Numbered from the stretch's first letter, positions 9,248 to 18,243 are shown. The stretch is DNA of 64,000 bases from Streptomyces sp. CG4 (GCF_041080655.1 NZ_CP163525.1:124001-188000), one strand, 5' to 3'. Program-made: numbers and translations. Notes: generated by a model not told the origin, from the letters alone.

Positions 9248-11989
9248 GTGGCGGCCGTGAACGGGCTGTCGAAGATCACGGCGTCGCACCGGTCGAGGAC
9301 GGCGGCGGTCTACCTTCGGCAGTCGACGTATGTGCAGGTCCGCGACAACACCGAGTCCACGCTGCGTCAGTACGACCTGGTGGAGAGGGCCGTGGAGCTG
9401 GGGTGGGCCCGTGAGGACGTGCTCGTCATCGACGCGGACCTGGGCCGCTCGGCGAAGTTCGGGACGGAACGCCTGGGGTTTCGGGACCTGGTCGCGCAGG
9501 TCTGCCTGGGCGAGGTGGGGGCGGTCTTCGGGCTGGAGGTGAGTCGGCTGGCCCGGTCCTCGGCGGACTTCGCCCGCCTGCTGGAGCTGGCCCGCCTCAC
9601 CAACGCGCTGCTGGTCGACGCCGACGGCGTCTACGATCTCGCGGACATCAACGACCGCCTCCTGCTCGGGCTGAAGGGCAGCATGTCAGAGGCGGAGCTG
9701 CACATCCTCGCCGGCCGGCTGCACGGAGCGAAGCGGGCCGCGGCCGAGCGGGGCGAGCTGCGGTTCCCGTTGCCGGTCGGCTATGTCTACGACGACGAGG
9801 GCATGTGTGTGCTCGACCCGGACCAGGAGGTGCAGGCCGCGATCGCGGACGTGTTCGCCGTGTTCCAGGAGCAGGGCTCGGCGTTCAAGGTGGTCGGCGA
9901 GTTCGTCGGGCGGCGTTTTCCGTTGCGCGCCTACGGTGGCATCTGGGCCGGTCAGCTGCGCTGGGGCAAGCTCACGCACTCTCGGGTGCTGGGGGTGCTG
10001 CGCAATCCGAGCTATGCGGGCACCTATGTTTATGGCCGGTACGTCACCCGGCGCACCGTCCGCCCGGACGGCAGCGTGAACACCGGGATCGTGCTGCGGC
10101 CCCGTGAGGAGTGGCCGATCGTGCTGCACGATCACCACGAGGGCTACATCGGCTGGGCCGACTACCTGGCCATCGAGGCGAAGCTCAAGGCGAACTGCAC
10201 GCACGACGGGGCCCGCCCGCCGCGCGAGGGGCTGGCCTTGTGTCAGGGGATCATGTTCTGCGGCTCGTGCGGACGGCCCATGACCACGCGCTATTACGAG
10301 CATCAGCAGGCGGCTTATGGATGTTCGTCGTCCCGCGCCGACCACGAGGCCACCGCGACCTGCCGTTCGATCCGGGCCGACGCGGTCGACGAGCCGGTGG
10401 CCCGGCTGCTGCTGAGTGCCCTGTCCCCGGGGCAGATCGAGCGGGCCCTGGCCGCCGCCGACGAGGTCACCGTCCGCCACGGCCGCTCTCATCGGGCAGC
10501 CGAACTGGCGGTGGAGCGGGCCCGGTTCGATGCCCAGCGCGCCGAGCGCGCCTTCAACGCGGTCGAGCCGGAGAACCGGCTGGTCGCCCGCACACTGGAG
10601 TCCCGTTGGGAGGCCCGGCTGGCCGCTCTAACCGAGGCAGAGGCCGCGCTTGCCCAGGTCCGCGAGGCCCGGCCGGCACTGCCGGACCGCGACGGGCTGC
10701 GGGCGCTCGCTGCTGATCTGCCCGGGCTGTGGTGGGCTGCCACGACCAAGGACCGGGACCGCAAGCGGCTGCTGCGGACCATGATCTCGGACATCACGCT
10801 GCTGCCTGAGACGGACCGCACCCGGGCCCGGATCGGGGTGCGCTGGCACACCGGCGCCACCGACATCCTCGACATCCGCCGCCCACACACGTCCGCCCAG
10901 AACCGCAAGACCCCAGCTGCGGCACGGGAGTTGATCGCCCGGCTCAGCCCCAGCCACAGCAACACCGAGATCACCGCCGAGCTCGCCCGGGCCGGGCTGA
11001 CCACCGGCACCGGCCAGCCCTACACCGTCACGGCCGTCAAGTGGATCCGCTACACCTACAAGATCCCCTCCTCGTCGCCGTTCGGCGACGGGGAGATCGG
11101 CGTCGACGAGGCCGCGAAAATCCTCGGGATCACCGCGAATGCCGTCTACTACTGGCTCACCCATGACCGCCTGACGGGCCGCAAAGATGCCTCCGGACGA
11201 TGGTGCATCCCATGGAACCAGCAGGTCGAGGCCGACTGCCGCCGCCAGATCGATGCCTCCGGCCACCTCGTCCCACGAGAGAGCCTCCCGCACGGGATGC
11301 AACCCGATGAACTCACCATCCAACGGACTGCCGACCGCCTGGGCGTGAACTGCCATGTCCTCTACTACTGGATCCGCATCGGCCGGCTCACCGCGCGCAA
11401 GGGTCCGGACGGCCGCTGGTGCATCCCCTGGGACGCACACGTCGAGACCTGCTGCCGAATCTGGCTCGCACACCCGGAACAGTTCGCTGCCCGCGGGGTC
11501 GGCAGCCGTCCGCTGCCGGCCAGCGACACGGCCGACGCCGAGTTAAGCATCCAGCAGGTGGCAGCCCGCCTGGGAGTACTCCCCGCTGCGATCGCCTACC
11601 AGGTCAAGGCCGGACGACTTGCGGCCAGGCACCGCGGCAACGGACGCGTCGCGATCCCCTGGAACACCACAGTCGAAGCCGATCTCCGCACACAGCTGAC
11701 CCGGCTCAAACATCCCGGCCCTACCGGTCCCGGCAGTCACCCGCTGCCCGCCGACGTCGCCGCCCGCGGCGAGATCAGCGTCCAGGACGCCGCCGCGCGG
11801 CTCGGCATCCGGCCCGGCACCATCTATCACTGGATCTACTGCGGCGACCTCACCGCCCATCGAACCGCCAACGGCCGGGTCGGCATCCCCTGGACCGCCG
11901 GCGTCGAGGCGGCCTGCCGCCAACGCGCCCTGAAATGCACGAAATTCACCCCCCAATCCCGAACGAGTACAGCAGGAGGGGCAGTATGA
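9248..11989 (+). CDS. Large serine recombinase with four C-terminal helix-turn-helix repeats
   Basis: A 913-residue protein. Residues 17-160 are the resolvase catalytic domain with the nucleophile in YLRQST (Ser26) and an Arg-rich RLARSS motif. A recombinase domain follows, then a zinc-ribbon region with CGSC near residue 340 and a helical coiled-coil part up to about 480. The unusual part is the end: four related units starting near residues 617, 689, 766 and 843, each with A-x-x-LG, a helix ending in Y-x-W or a variant, and a GRW/V-x-IPW turn. They resemble MerR/excisionase-type DNA-binding domains. A TTA codon lies at residue 766, so full translation may depend on the bldA tRNA. It presumably excises and inserts the 3.2-kb element. 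Confidence 0.85.
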   Translation: MAAVNGLSKITASHRSRTAAVYLRQSTYVQVRDNTESTLRQYDLVERAVELGWAREDVLVIDADLGRSAKFGTERLGFRDLVAQVCLGEVGAVFGLEVSRLARSSADFARLLELARLTNALLVDADGVYDLADINDRLLLGLKGSMSEAELHILAGRLHGAKRAAAERGELRFPLPVGYVYDDEGMCVLDPDQEVQAAIADVFAVFQEQGSAFKVVGEFVGRRFPLRAYGGIWAGQLRWGKLTHSRVLGVLRNPSYAGTYVYGRYVTRRTVRPDGSVNTGIVLRPREEWPIVLHDHHEGYIGWADYLAIEAKLKANCTHDGARPPREGLALCQGIMFCGSCGRPMTTRYYEHQQAAYGCSSSRADHEATATCRSIRADAVDEPVARLLLSALSPGQIERALAAADEVTVRHGRSHRAAELAVERARFDAQRAERAFNAVEPENRLVARTLESRWEARLAALTEAEAALAQVREARPALPDRDGLRALAADLPGLWWAATTKDRDRKRLLRTMISDITLLPETDRTRARIGVRWHTGATDILDIRRPHTSAQNRKTPAAARELIARLSPSHSNTEITAELARAGLTTGTGQPYTVTAVKWIRYTYKIPSSSPFGDGEIGVDEAAKILGITANAVYYWLTHDRLTGRKDASGRWCIPWNQQVEADCRRQIDASGHLVPRESLPHGMQPDELTIQRTADRLGVNCHVLYYWIRIGRLTARKGPDGRWCIPWDAHVETCCRIWLAHPEQFAARGVGSRPLPASDTADAELSIQQVAARLGVLPAAIAYQVKAGRLAARHRGNGRVAIPWNTTVEADLRTQLTRLKHPGPTGPGSHPLPADVAARGEISVQDAAARLGIRPGTIYHWIYCGDLTAHRTANGRVGIPWTAGVEAACRQRALKCTKFTPQSRTSTAGGAV

Positions 11990-12001
11990 AGCCACCATGC
12001 C

Positions 12002-13382
12002 CGTGATCGTCGACCGGTGCCTGCAAGCCTCGGCACTGAGCGCGCTGGAACCCGAGTGGGAAGCGCGGTTCGAGCCGAAGTCGTACGGCTTCCGGCCCGG
12101 CCGCGGCTGTCACGACGCGATCGGGGCCATCTACTCCACGCTCAACGGGAAGAACCCGCAACGTGTGTGGGTACTCGACGCGGATCTGACGGCGGCGTTC
12201 GACCGTATCGACCACGACCGGCTCATGGCTGCGCTCGGCACTTTCCCCGCCCGGGGACTGGTCCGGCAGTGGCTGAAGGCCGGGGCCGTGGACCGAGGCC
12301 GGTTCGCCCCGACCGAGGCGGGAACTCCGCAGGGCGGAGTGATCAGCCCGCTGCTCTTCAACGTGGCTCTGCACGGGATGGAGGAAGCCGCAGGAGTCCG
12401 CTACTACACGACCGGCCGAGACGCTGGAAGTGCGCAGAGCGGAAGCCCGGTGCTGGTGAGATACGCAGATGATTTTGTCGCGATGTGCACCAGCCGTGAG
12501 CAGGCCGAACAGGTCAAGGAACGGCTGGCCGCATGGCTGACGCCCAGGGGGCTCGCCTTCCACGAGGACAAGACACGCATCGTCCACGCGGAAAGCGGGT
12601 TCGACTTCCTGGGGTTCAACGTCCGCCGCTATCACGGCAAGCTGCTGATCAAGCCGAGCACAGCGGCCCAACGACGGATCCGGGAACGGCTGAGCACCGA
12701 GATGCTGGCCCTGCGAGGGGCCAACGCGGGTGCGGTACTCAAGAAGATCAACCCGATCGTGCGGGGCTGGTCGGCCTACTACCGGACGGTGGTGTCCAGC
12801 GAGGTCTTCACCGCGCTGGACAATCACATGTGGAAGCTCGCTTACAAGTGGGCCAAACACAGCCACCCGAACAAGCCGAAGCACTGGATATCCGACAAGT
12901 ACTTCGGCCGGTTCAACAAGGCCAGGAAGGACCGGTGGGTGTTCGGCGACCGCATCAGCGGCGCCTATCTCCTCAAGTTCTCCTGGACGAAGATCGTCCG
13001 GCACCAGTTGGTCAAGGGCAGGGCGTCCCCGGACGCCCCGGCGCTGGAGTCGTACTGGGCCGAGCGGCGTCGCAAAGGACCACCCCCGCCGGTCGACGGC
13101 ATGACCGTGCGCCTGCTCCAGGCACAACAAGGTCGCTGCCCGATCTGTGGAGGACTCTTGCTGCACGCTGACCACCCGCCGCGAGGCCCACAGGACTGGG
13201 AAGCATGGCGGGCCGTCCTCAGGAAGGCGATCTCCAAGCAGTACGTCGCATTCCCGGGCGGGGGCTCGCCGGACGATCAGCGAATCCGTCTCCTCCACAC
13301 CCACTGTCAACGGCGGAATGGAGCCGCCGATCCGACAAACCTCGCACCTTCTCCTGACCGCAAGCCCTCGGGGCTTGCTTGA
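12002..13382 (+). pseudogene. Group II intron-encoded protein, C-terminal part (RT, maturase, HNH)
   Basis: It continues the reverse transcriptase: YGFRPGRGCHDAIGA, the FDRIDH block, GTPQGGVISPLL and the catalytic VRYADDF. The maturase X domain (IRGWSAYYR) follows, then an HNH-like zinc end with CPICGG. An apparent ATG at 11997 lies in the transposon junction and is unlikely to be a real start. All motifs look intact; only the insertion separates this part from its N-terminus. Confidence 0.85.
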
Positions 13383-13456
13383 GCCGTGTGCGGTGAACAG
13401 CTGCTTGCACGGTTCTGAGGGGGCGGGGACGCAGCAATGCGTCCCCGCTACCCGAC
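13381..13456 (+). ncRNA. Group II intron 1 domains V and VI
   Basis: GAGCCGTGTGCGG pairs with GCACGGTTC across a short loop, giving the 34-35 nt domain V with the AGC catalytic triad. A GC-rich hairpin (GCGGGGACGC, loop, GCGTCCCCGC) follows as domain VI, with an unpaired A a few bases before the 3' splice site as candidate branch point. Confidence 0.8.
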
Positions 13457-13980
13457 TCATCATCGGGCTGAACCGGTCGGCGACCGGCACGCTCGTGGAA
13501 CGCACCACCCGCTACACGATGCTGGTTCACCTGCCACGGGCCGAGGGCTACGGCACGATCCCGCGCACCAAGAACGGGCCCGCGCTGGCCGGCTACGGCG
13601 CCGTCGCCATGAAGGACGCCCTGGCCACCACGATGTCCACGCTGCCCGACCAGCTTCGCCGGTCACTGACCTGGGACCGCGGGAAGGAACTCTCCGCTCA
13701 CGCCCAACTCACCATCGAGACCGGACTACCGGTCTACTTCGCCGACCCGCACGCTCCCTGGCAGCGCGCCACGAACGAAAACACCAACGGCCTGCTACGC
13801 CAGTACTTTCCGAGGGCACCCAAGGGCACCGACCTGTCCAGATGGAGCGCCGACGAGCTGGCAGCCATCGCCTCGGTCCTCAACTCCCGCCCCCGCAAGA
13901 CCCTCGATTGGAAGACCCCCGCCGAAGCCCTCGACGGCTATCTACAATCAGCGCAAGCCAGCGTTGCGACGATCAGTTGA
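13457..13980 (+). CDS. IS30-family transposase, exon 2
   Basis: It completes the catalytic core after the intron: IIGLNRSATGTLVERTTRY, the second Asp in LTWDRGKEL, and the Glu block FADPHAPWQRATNENTNGLLRQYFP, then the family ending with RPRKTLDWKTP. It has no start of its own and is read only after splicing. All three catalytic acids of the DDE set are present in the joined protein. Confidence 0.85.
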
Positions 13981-13991
13981 ATCCGCCCTGG

Positions 13992-14935
13992 GCGCCGTGG
14001 TCCGCGTGGTGAACCAGCTCGCCGGGGACGGGTGGGCGGCCTTCACGGTCGCGCTGCCACAGACCCATGTCCAGTGTGTCGAGGACGAGTTGGGTCTCCT
14101 TCGACATCGCGGCGGACCAGCCGACGATGCGGCGGGAGAAGGTGTCCGCGACGAAGGCGACGTAGACGACGCCCGTCCCCGCGGCGACGTGAGTGAAGTC
14201 GGCTACCCAGGTGCGGTTGGGGGCCGGGGCGACGAAGTCGCGATCCAGGCGGTCCGGGGCCCTGGCGGCGGCCGGGTCCGAGATGGTGGTGATCACCTTC
14301 TTGCCGCGCACTGCTCCGGCGATGCCGATCTCGCGCATCAGGCGTTCGACGGTGCAGCGGGCCACGTCATGGCCCTTCCGGTTCAGTGCCCGCCAGATCT
14401 TCCGGGCCCCGTATACGCGGTAGTTGGTCTCGTGGACCTCCTTGATCAGGGTCTTGAGTTCCTCGTCCCGCACCGATCGCGGCGAGGGCGACGTGAGGCG
14501 TTTCTTGCAGGCGTAGTAGGTGGAGAGGGCGATCTTGCAGCCGTGCTGGGTCAGCACGCGGCAGATCGGCTCGACACCGCCGAAGCGGTCCCGGTGCTCG
14601 TCGATGAACGCTACGAGCGTGTGTGGCCGGTCGAGCTCGGCCGCGAAGAAACTCGCCGCGGCCTTCAGGATCTCGTTGGCTCGCCTGAGTTCGGCGATCT
14701 CCTTCTTCATCGCCTTGATCTGCGCGGACTCCTCCGTCGTCGTCCCCGGACGCTGTCCGGAGTCGATCTGGTCCTGCCGGACCCATTTGCGCAGCGTCTC
14801 GCGCGAGCCGATGCCCAGCTTCGTCATGACCGCGTTGATCGCGGCGGACTCGTTCGGGTAGTCACCGCGGACCTCGGCGACCATGCGCACCGCGCGCTTG
14901 CGCAGCTCAGGCGGGTAGGAGGAGGGACGTGCCAT
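13992..14935 (-). pseudogene. IS3-family transposase, N-terminal part
   Basis: It starts MARPSSYPPELRKRAVRMV and shows, in a single frame, the orfA-type HTH and leucine-zipper region (IAELRRANEILKAAASFF) and the orfB part up to TWVADFTHV (first Asp) and HHADHG (second Asp). Most IS3 elements split these into two frames; here they are fused. The frame ends where the IS30 element entered. The start at 14935 was chosen by similarity to family starts. Confidence 0.8.
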
Positions 14936-14986
14936 GACTCTGATCCTTACATTGAATCGAGTCTCCATTCGCACCGGGGCGGTTCA

Positions 14987-15511
14987 CATCGCTGCATTCG
15001 TCTGCCGCAAGGCCATGTACCCCTCCAGCGTCACCGCCTCCTGCTTGATCTCGATCTCCCGCAGTCGCCGCGTCACCTCGATCCACTCCAGGAACCTTCC
15101 CAGCGCCATCTTCCGACTCTCCACACCATGGCGTTCCGCCACAGCAAGAAGATCCGCAACGACGTCATACCCCTCCACCTTTTCTCCAAGGAACGCCGAC
15201 TCCAACCGATCCAGAAAGAGCGCCACCTTCCGGGGATCCGTCGAATTGTCGACGACATCGTCCAACATGACCCAGAAAGAGTAGAATCGCGCCATCACTT
15301 TCACCGAAGACAGCTCCCCTGTCGGATAGACGTATGCGCAGTAGTACGCACCACAGTCAACGTAAAATCCGTGGGTGACGTCGTCGGTCTTCTCGGCCAG
15401 CCACTGAAGCCGACGCTCGTAGTACTCCTCACAAGCCCGCCGCACCTCGGGATACTCCGGATGTAGCCGAGAGGGGAAACGCGAAACGAGGACCGGAACA
15501 CTGACACTCAT
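14987..15511 (-). pseudogene. Terpene synthase, N-terminal fragment (residues 1-175)
   Basis: The ATG follows an excellent GGGAGGAATTC. The fragment shows the class I fold: an N-terminal strand region, then FYSFWVMLDDVVDNSTDP with the Asp-rich DDVVD metal motif at residues 84-88, and RLREIEIKQEAVTLEGYMALR further on. It ends at TNAAM, where the IS3-family element lies. The next residues, PLMHVLL, are found 8.5 kb away at 6466. The gene was therefore whole until recently. Confidence 0.8.
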
Positions 15512-16009
15512 GAATTCCTCCCTGAAAAACTGCGTCCACCTCAGACGAGTTGCCATGAGAACCGGCCAGTCACTTCTAGGCGCTTGACCAATGGCCGGCA
15601 CTGGGTGAAGGCGGCATCGCTCTCGGTATGGATCGCCTCGATGTGCCGTTGGAGGAGATATGCCTGGCCTCGTTAATGGTCTCGGTGAAAGACTTCACCA
15701 GCAGGGCTGCCTGCTCGTCTGTCAATTACCCTCATGCCTGGAGCCTCGTTCGTCCGTCATCTGCTCAACGTAGCGACGCCGGTCATACCGCGTCCGGCGA
15801 AGCGGCCACGCTCCCCCGGATCACGCCTGTTTCCTGTTTCTGGCCTACTCCGGCTGCCCGCCAACATCTGGCGTGACCGCCCTACTGGAGAGGCGCCCGC
15901 AGACCCAAGCGGACAGAGGTTAAAGGACAAGTTCAGCCCTCGAATTGGTCCCAGAGACGGAGATGGGGACTTGCTGGGAGCGGATCTGGGAGAAGACTGG
16001 GACGAGCCT

Positions 16010-16353
16010 GGTACGTCAGCCTCCAAGGAGATCGAGCACGGCACGCTGGTGGACGGCGTACACCGTGGGGAGTTCAGCGAGGTGGGCTGCCAGCGCGTCT
16101 TCCCAGGCAGCTCCCAGTCCATCCCAGGACGCAGCCGCTCGAGATCGAACCAAGGATCCAGCGGCTCGTGCGCCCACAGGGCCGCGGTCACCGCCTCCGC
16201 AGCGTGGAAGTCGCGCCGGGAGTAGCTGACGAAGACCTTCCGCGGCCGACCGCCACCCGCGCCCCGGGCCACTGCCGCGGAGCCTCGGCGGTGCAGTCCC
16301 CCAGCACAAGATCCCTCCCCCGGGAAAAGCCGCACCAGTCTGCCCGCCGGCAT
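16010..16353 (-). pseudogene. TIR-domain protein, frameshifted N-terminal fragment
   Basis: RKVFVSYSRRDFHAAEAV, followed by DPWFDLERLRPGMDWE, is the classical start of a TIR domain (strand A with SYSxxD, then the WFD-LxPG loop). The frame then shifts; the neighbouring frame continues with AWEDALAAHLAEL and stops near 16016. The catalytic Glu region and everything after it are gone. TIR proteins often act in NAD-depleting defence, but this copy cannot. Confidence 0.55.
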
Positions 16354-16444
16354 GCCGTGCGATCAACGGCCATAACTCGGAGAGAACCCGGGGATGCTGC
16401 GATCGGGTAGCGTGCCTGTGGAGCCCTGCCTAACATCACCTGTC

Positions 16445-16975
16445 ATGACTGCTAAAGCCGAGCCCCCGCCGGAGCCCGATGTCACGCTCACCAGCCCAGC
16501 CGAGTTGTTGGCGGGCTATCTGGATTTCTACCGTGACGCCGTGCTGCGCAAGCTGGACGGCCTGACCGACGAGGAGTTGCGGGGCAGCCTGCTGCCATCC
16601 GGCTGGGCGCCGCTGGAGCTGTTGAAGCATCTGGCCTATGTGGAGCTGCGCTGGCTGCAGTGGGGTTTCGCCGGCCAACAGGTCGAACAGCCGTGGGGCG
16701 ATATGGAAGCCCGGGGCGGCAGATGGCGCGTCGAGGCGGGTGAAACCGTCGAGGATGTGACGGCGTTCTTCCGCGCCCAGTGCGAGCGATCCCGCGCGAT
16801 CGTCTCCGGCGCGCGGCTGGAGGACCGGATGGCCACTCTCGGCGGCCGGGTCCCGCCGGAGGAGGAGCGGCCAACGCTGATCTGGGTTCTGTTCCATTTG
16901 CTCCAGGAGTACGCGAGGCATGTCGGGCACCTTGACATCGTCCGGGAGATCGCCGACGGCGTCACGGGCGAGTAG
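16445..16975 (+). CDS. DinB-family (DUF664) protein
   Basis: A 176-residue four-helix-bundle type protein. The pattern SPAELLAGYLDFYRDAVLRK, then LLKHLAYVELRW, and near the end LLQEYARHVGHLDIVRE places metal-coordinating His residues at the positions expected for the DinB/YfiT fold. Actinobacterial members often act as thiol-dependent transferases (mycothiol), but the substrate here is unknown. The ATG at 16445 is preferred over an upstream one at 16394 because family members begin close to it. No partner gene is evident. Confidence 0.75.
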   Translation: MTAKAEPPPEPDVTLTSPAELLAGYLDFYRDAVLRKLDGLTDEELRGSLLPSGWAPLELLKHLAYVELRWLQWGFAGQQVEQPWGDMEARGGRWRVEAGETVEDVTAFFRAQCERSRAIVSGARLEDRMATLGGRVPPEEERPTLIWVLFHLLQEYARHVGHLDIVREIADGVTGE

Positions 16976-16980
16976 CCGGA

Positions 16981-17387
16981 GAAAGAGGCAGTGTCCCACC
17001 GGCTCTCACGTCTACAAGCTCGGCGGCACGTGGAGGGAATTGATCCGCGCAGAGGATGTCCGCAGTGTCTGGTTCGAGGACGGTCTGCGCACGCTCACCG
17101 CTCAGTTTGCCGGCCGGGACGAGCCTGTGCCCCTGCGCGCTGGCCGCAGCTCTTCCTCCCCCCGGTCCGCCGCTGCCCGACCTTTTCGACATGGAGTTCG
17201 TCGAAGCGTCGGCGCTGCCCTTCAGCGTCCTGAGCCGGCTCTCGTCATCATTCCTCGCTGGCTTGACGGCGCGATGACCTGGCAGACGATGACCAGCAAG
17301 GAGTACGCCGCGTTGACGGACGAGCTCCGCCGTTCCGGGTGGCGAGGCCTGATACCGGACGGCACCGGTGGCACGGCCGGGGCGTAA
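16981..17387 (+). other. Degenerate coding remnant, unidentified
   Basis: Coding-like pieces in different frames follow each other (HVYKLGGTWRELIRAEDV, then FDMEFVEASALPFSV, then MTSKEYAALTDELRRSGW). They suggest a small decayed gene with at least two frameshifts. No family was recognised. Confidence 0.3.
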
Positions 17388-17434
17388 GGGGCGATTGACG
17401 CGGCCCGGCAGACGATACTGGCTCTATCGTCGTC

Positions 17435-17767
17435 ATGTCCCCCCGGCGCCCGTCCCCGACGCCGCCCAGGTGCTGCGGGGCCCGGTACAGCCACCGGCTG
17501 CCGGCCCGCCTGGAGAACCTGAGCGGCCCCGCCCAAGGCACCATCGACCTGCCGCTGCACGTCGTCTGGCCCGGGCGCCACTCCTACGATCTGACCGGCC
17601 TCAAGTCCAGGATCAGCCTGTACAACACCGCCCTGGCCGAAGGACAGCGCCGGGACCTGGAGGTCTTTCTCAACCGGGACCTTCTGATCAGCCAGTAGCC
17701 CATCCTGCGCACCCTGATCAGCCGCTTCATCCGCGACGCGTGGGCGGAAGCCTCCCCGAACTGGCCA
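17435..17767 (+). pseudogene. Hypothetical protein with nonsense codon
   Basis: The frame encodes a helical protein (LAEGQRRDLEVFLNRDLLIS) and is stopped by TAG at 17696-17698. The same frame then continues with coding-like sequence (PILRTLISRFIRDAWAE). A single TGG-to-TAG change would explain it. The downstream part runs in frame into a fragment of another gene at 17768, so a deletion has also joined two genes. Confidence 0.45.
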
Positions 17768-18177
17768 ATGCGAAGGCACCGGTTCAGCGGTGAGCACGGC
17801 GGCTGGCGGTTCACCCATGCCCCCCGCGGCGCGTTCCTGGCGATGGACTTCGCGCCGGACCCCGTGGAGCTGTCCTCCTTCGCCGCGGAGCACGCCCCGT
17901 TGTCACCCCACCTTCCCCGAGCCCGGCTTCATCCCGGTCCTCACCACCCAGCTCCGCGACGCCAAGGGCGTGGACGTGCTGCGCGGCTGTGTGCTGCTCC
18001 GGATCGACGCCGGAGGCACGGGCGAGCGGACCATCGACTCGGCCGACGACTGGTACGACGTACTGGCCAGCGTATTCCGGCTCAACCTGAACCGACGTCG
18101 ACGCCCCCGCACGGGCGGAGCTGTGGCACCGTGTCCACATCACGCACCAGGAGTGGGAGGCCGCGGGGGCGCGGTGA
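17768..18177 (+). pseudogene. Arylamine N-acetyltransferase-like C-terminal fragment
   Basis: WRFTHAPRGAFLAMDF and, after a frameshift near 17910, RDAKGVDVLRGCVLLRI and DDWYDVLASVFRLNL read like the beta-barrel and lid of arylamine N-acetyltransferases. After a second shift near 18095 the end is HITHQEWEAAGAR. The N-terminal domain with the catalytic Cys is missing, so the fragment is dead. Confidence 0.45.
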
Positions 18178-18243
18178 GGGGTTGCCCCGTGGGGGGTCCG
18201 CGTGCGGTGCGGCCCTGAGTCCTTCTCATGTCGCTGCAGAGGG

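Larger units (their letters stand above)
8825..12001 (+). mobile_element. Large serine-recombinase transposon (innermost layer)
   Basis: A 3177-bp insert in the intron reverse transcriptase gene. Comparison with the intact sister gene shows that only a CC dinucleotide is shared by the two junctions, as expected for the 2-bp crossover of a serine recombinase. There are no long inverted repeats. The cargo is a DUF5372-type small gene and a 913-residue recombinase, both rightward. Another decayed relative of such a module is the stub at 31040-31165. Confidence 0.8.
7727..13456 (+). mobile_element. Group II intron 1, interrupted by a serine-recombinase transposon
   Basis: It begins GTGCGACACGAAG, matching the GUGYG 5' rule, and ends CTACCCGAC (final AC). 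Domain V and VI sequences precede the 3' end. Splicing at these borders restores GHWEGDLIIGLN of the host IS30 transposase. Subtracting the 3177-bp inner transposon leaves 2553 bp, against 2551 bp for the sister intron at 49272-51822, whose 5' end is almost the same. Its reverse transcriptase is split by the inner element, so this copy should not be mobile on its own; helper activity from the intact sister is conceivable. Confidence 0.9.
6804..13991 (+). mobile_element. IS30-family element (second layer) carrying a group II intron
   Basis: The left end starts about CCGAGTTCAACC and the right end, read on the other strand, contains GGATTCAACTGATCG; the subterminal inverted repeat is imperfect (TTCAAC, TCGT, GCAAC shared). 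The borders were fixed by restoring the frame of the interrupted IS3 transposase, so they may be off by a few bases. The transposase is in two exons, 6850-7726 and 13457-13980. A second, truncated copy of the left 440 bp lies at 58247-58687, nearly identical and at the equivalent site of another IS3 transposase. Confidence 0.75.
6470..14986 (-). mobile_element. IS3-family element (outermost of the nest) inside the terpene synthase
   Basis: The outer ends are inverted repeats sharing TGAACCGCCCCGG, and the element is flanked on both sides by the 3-bp direct repeat CAT (6467-6469 and 14987-14989), typical of IS3 transposition. Its own transposase reads on the minus strand and is split into 13992-14935 and 6497-6803 by an IS30-family element. 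Without its inserts the element would be about 1.3 kb. An orphan copy of its right end lies at 25271-25294. Confidence 0.85.

Noticed and set aside
11997..12002. ATG as true start of the C-terminal reverse transcriptase part
   Set aside because: The ATG lies in the transposon junction; the sister intron shows the protein continues upstream without interruption.
11946..13508. 520-residue open frame antisense to the intron reverse transcriptase
   Set aside because: It mirrors the codon bias of a well-supported gene on the other strand and shows no protein family motifs.
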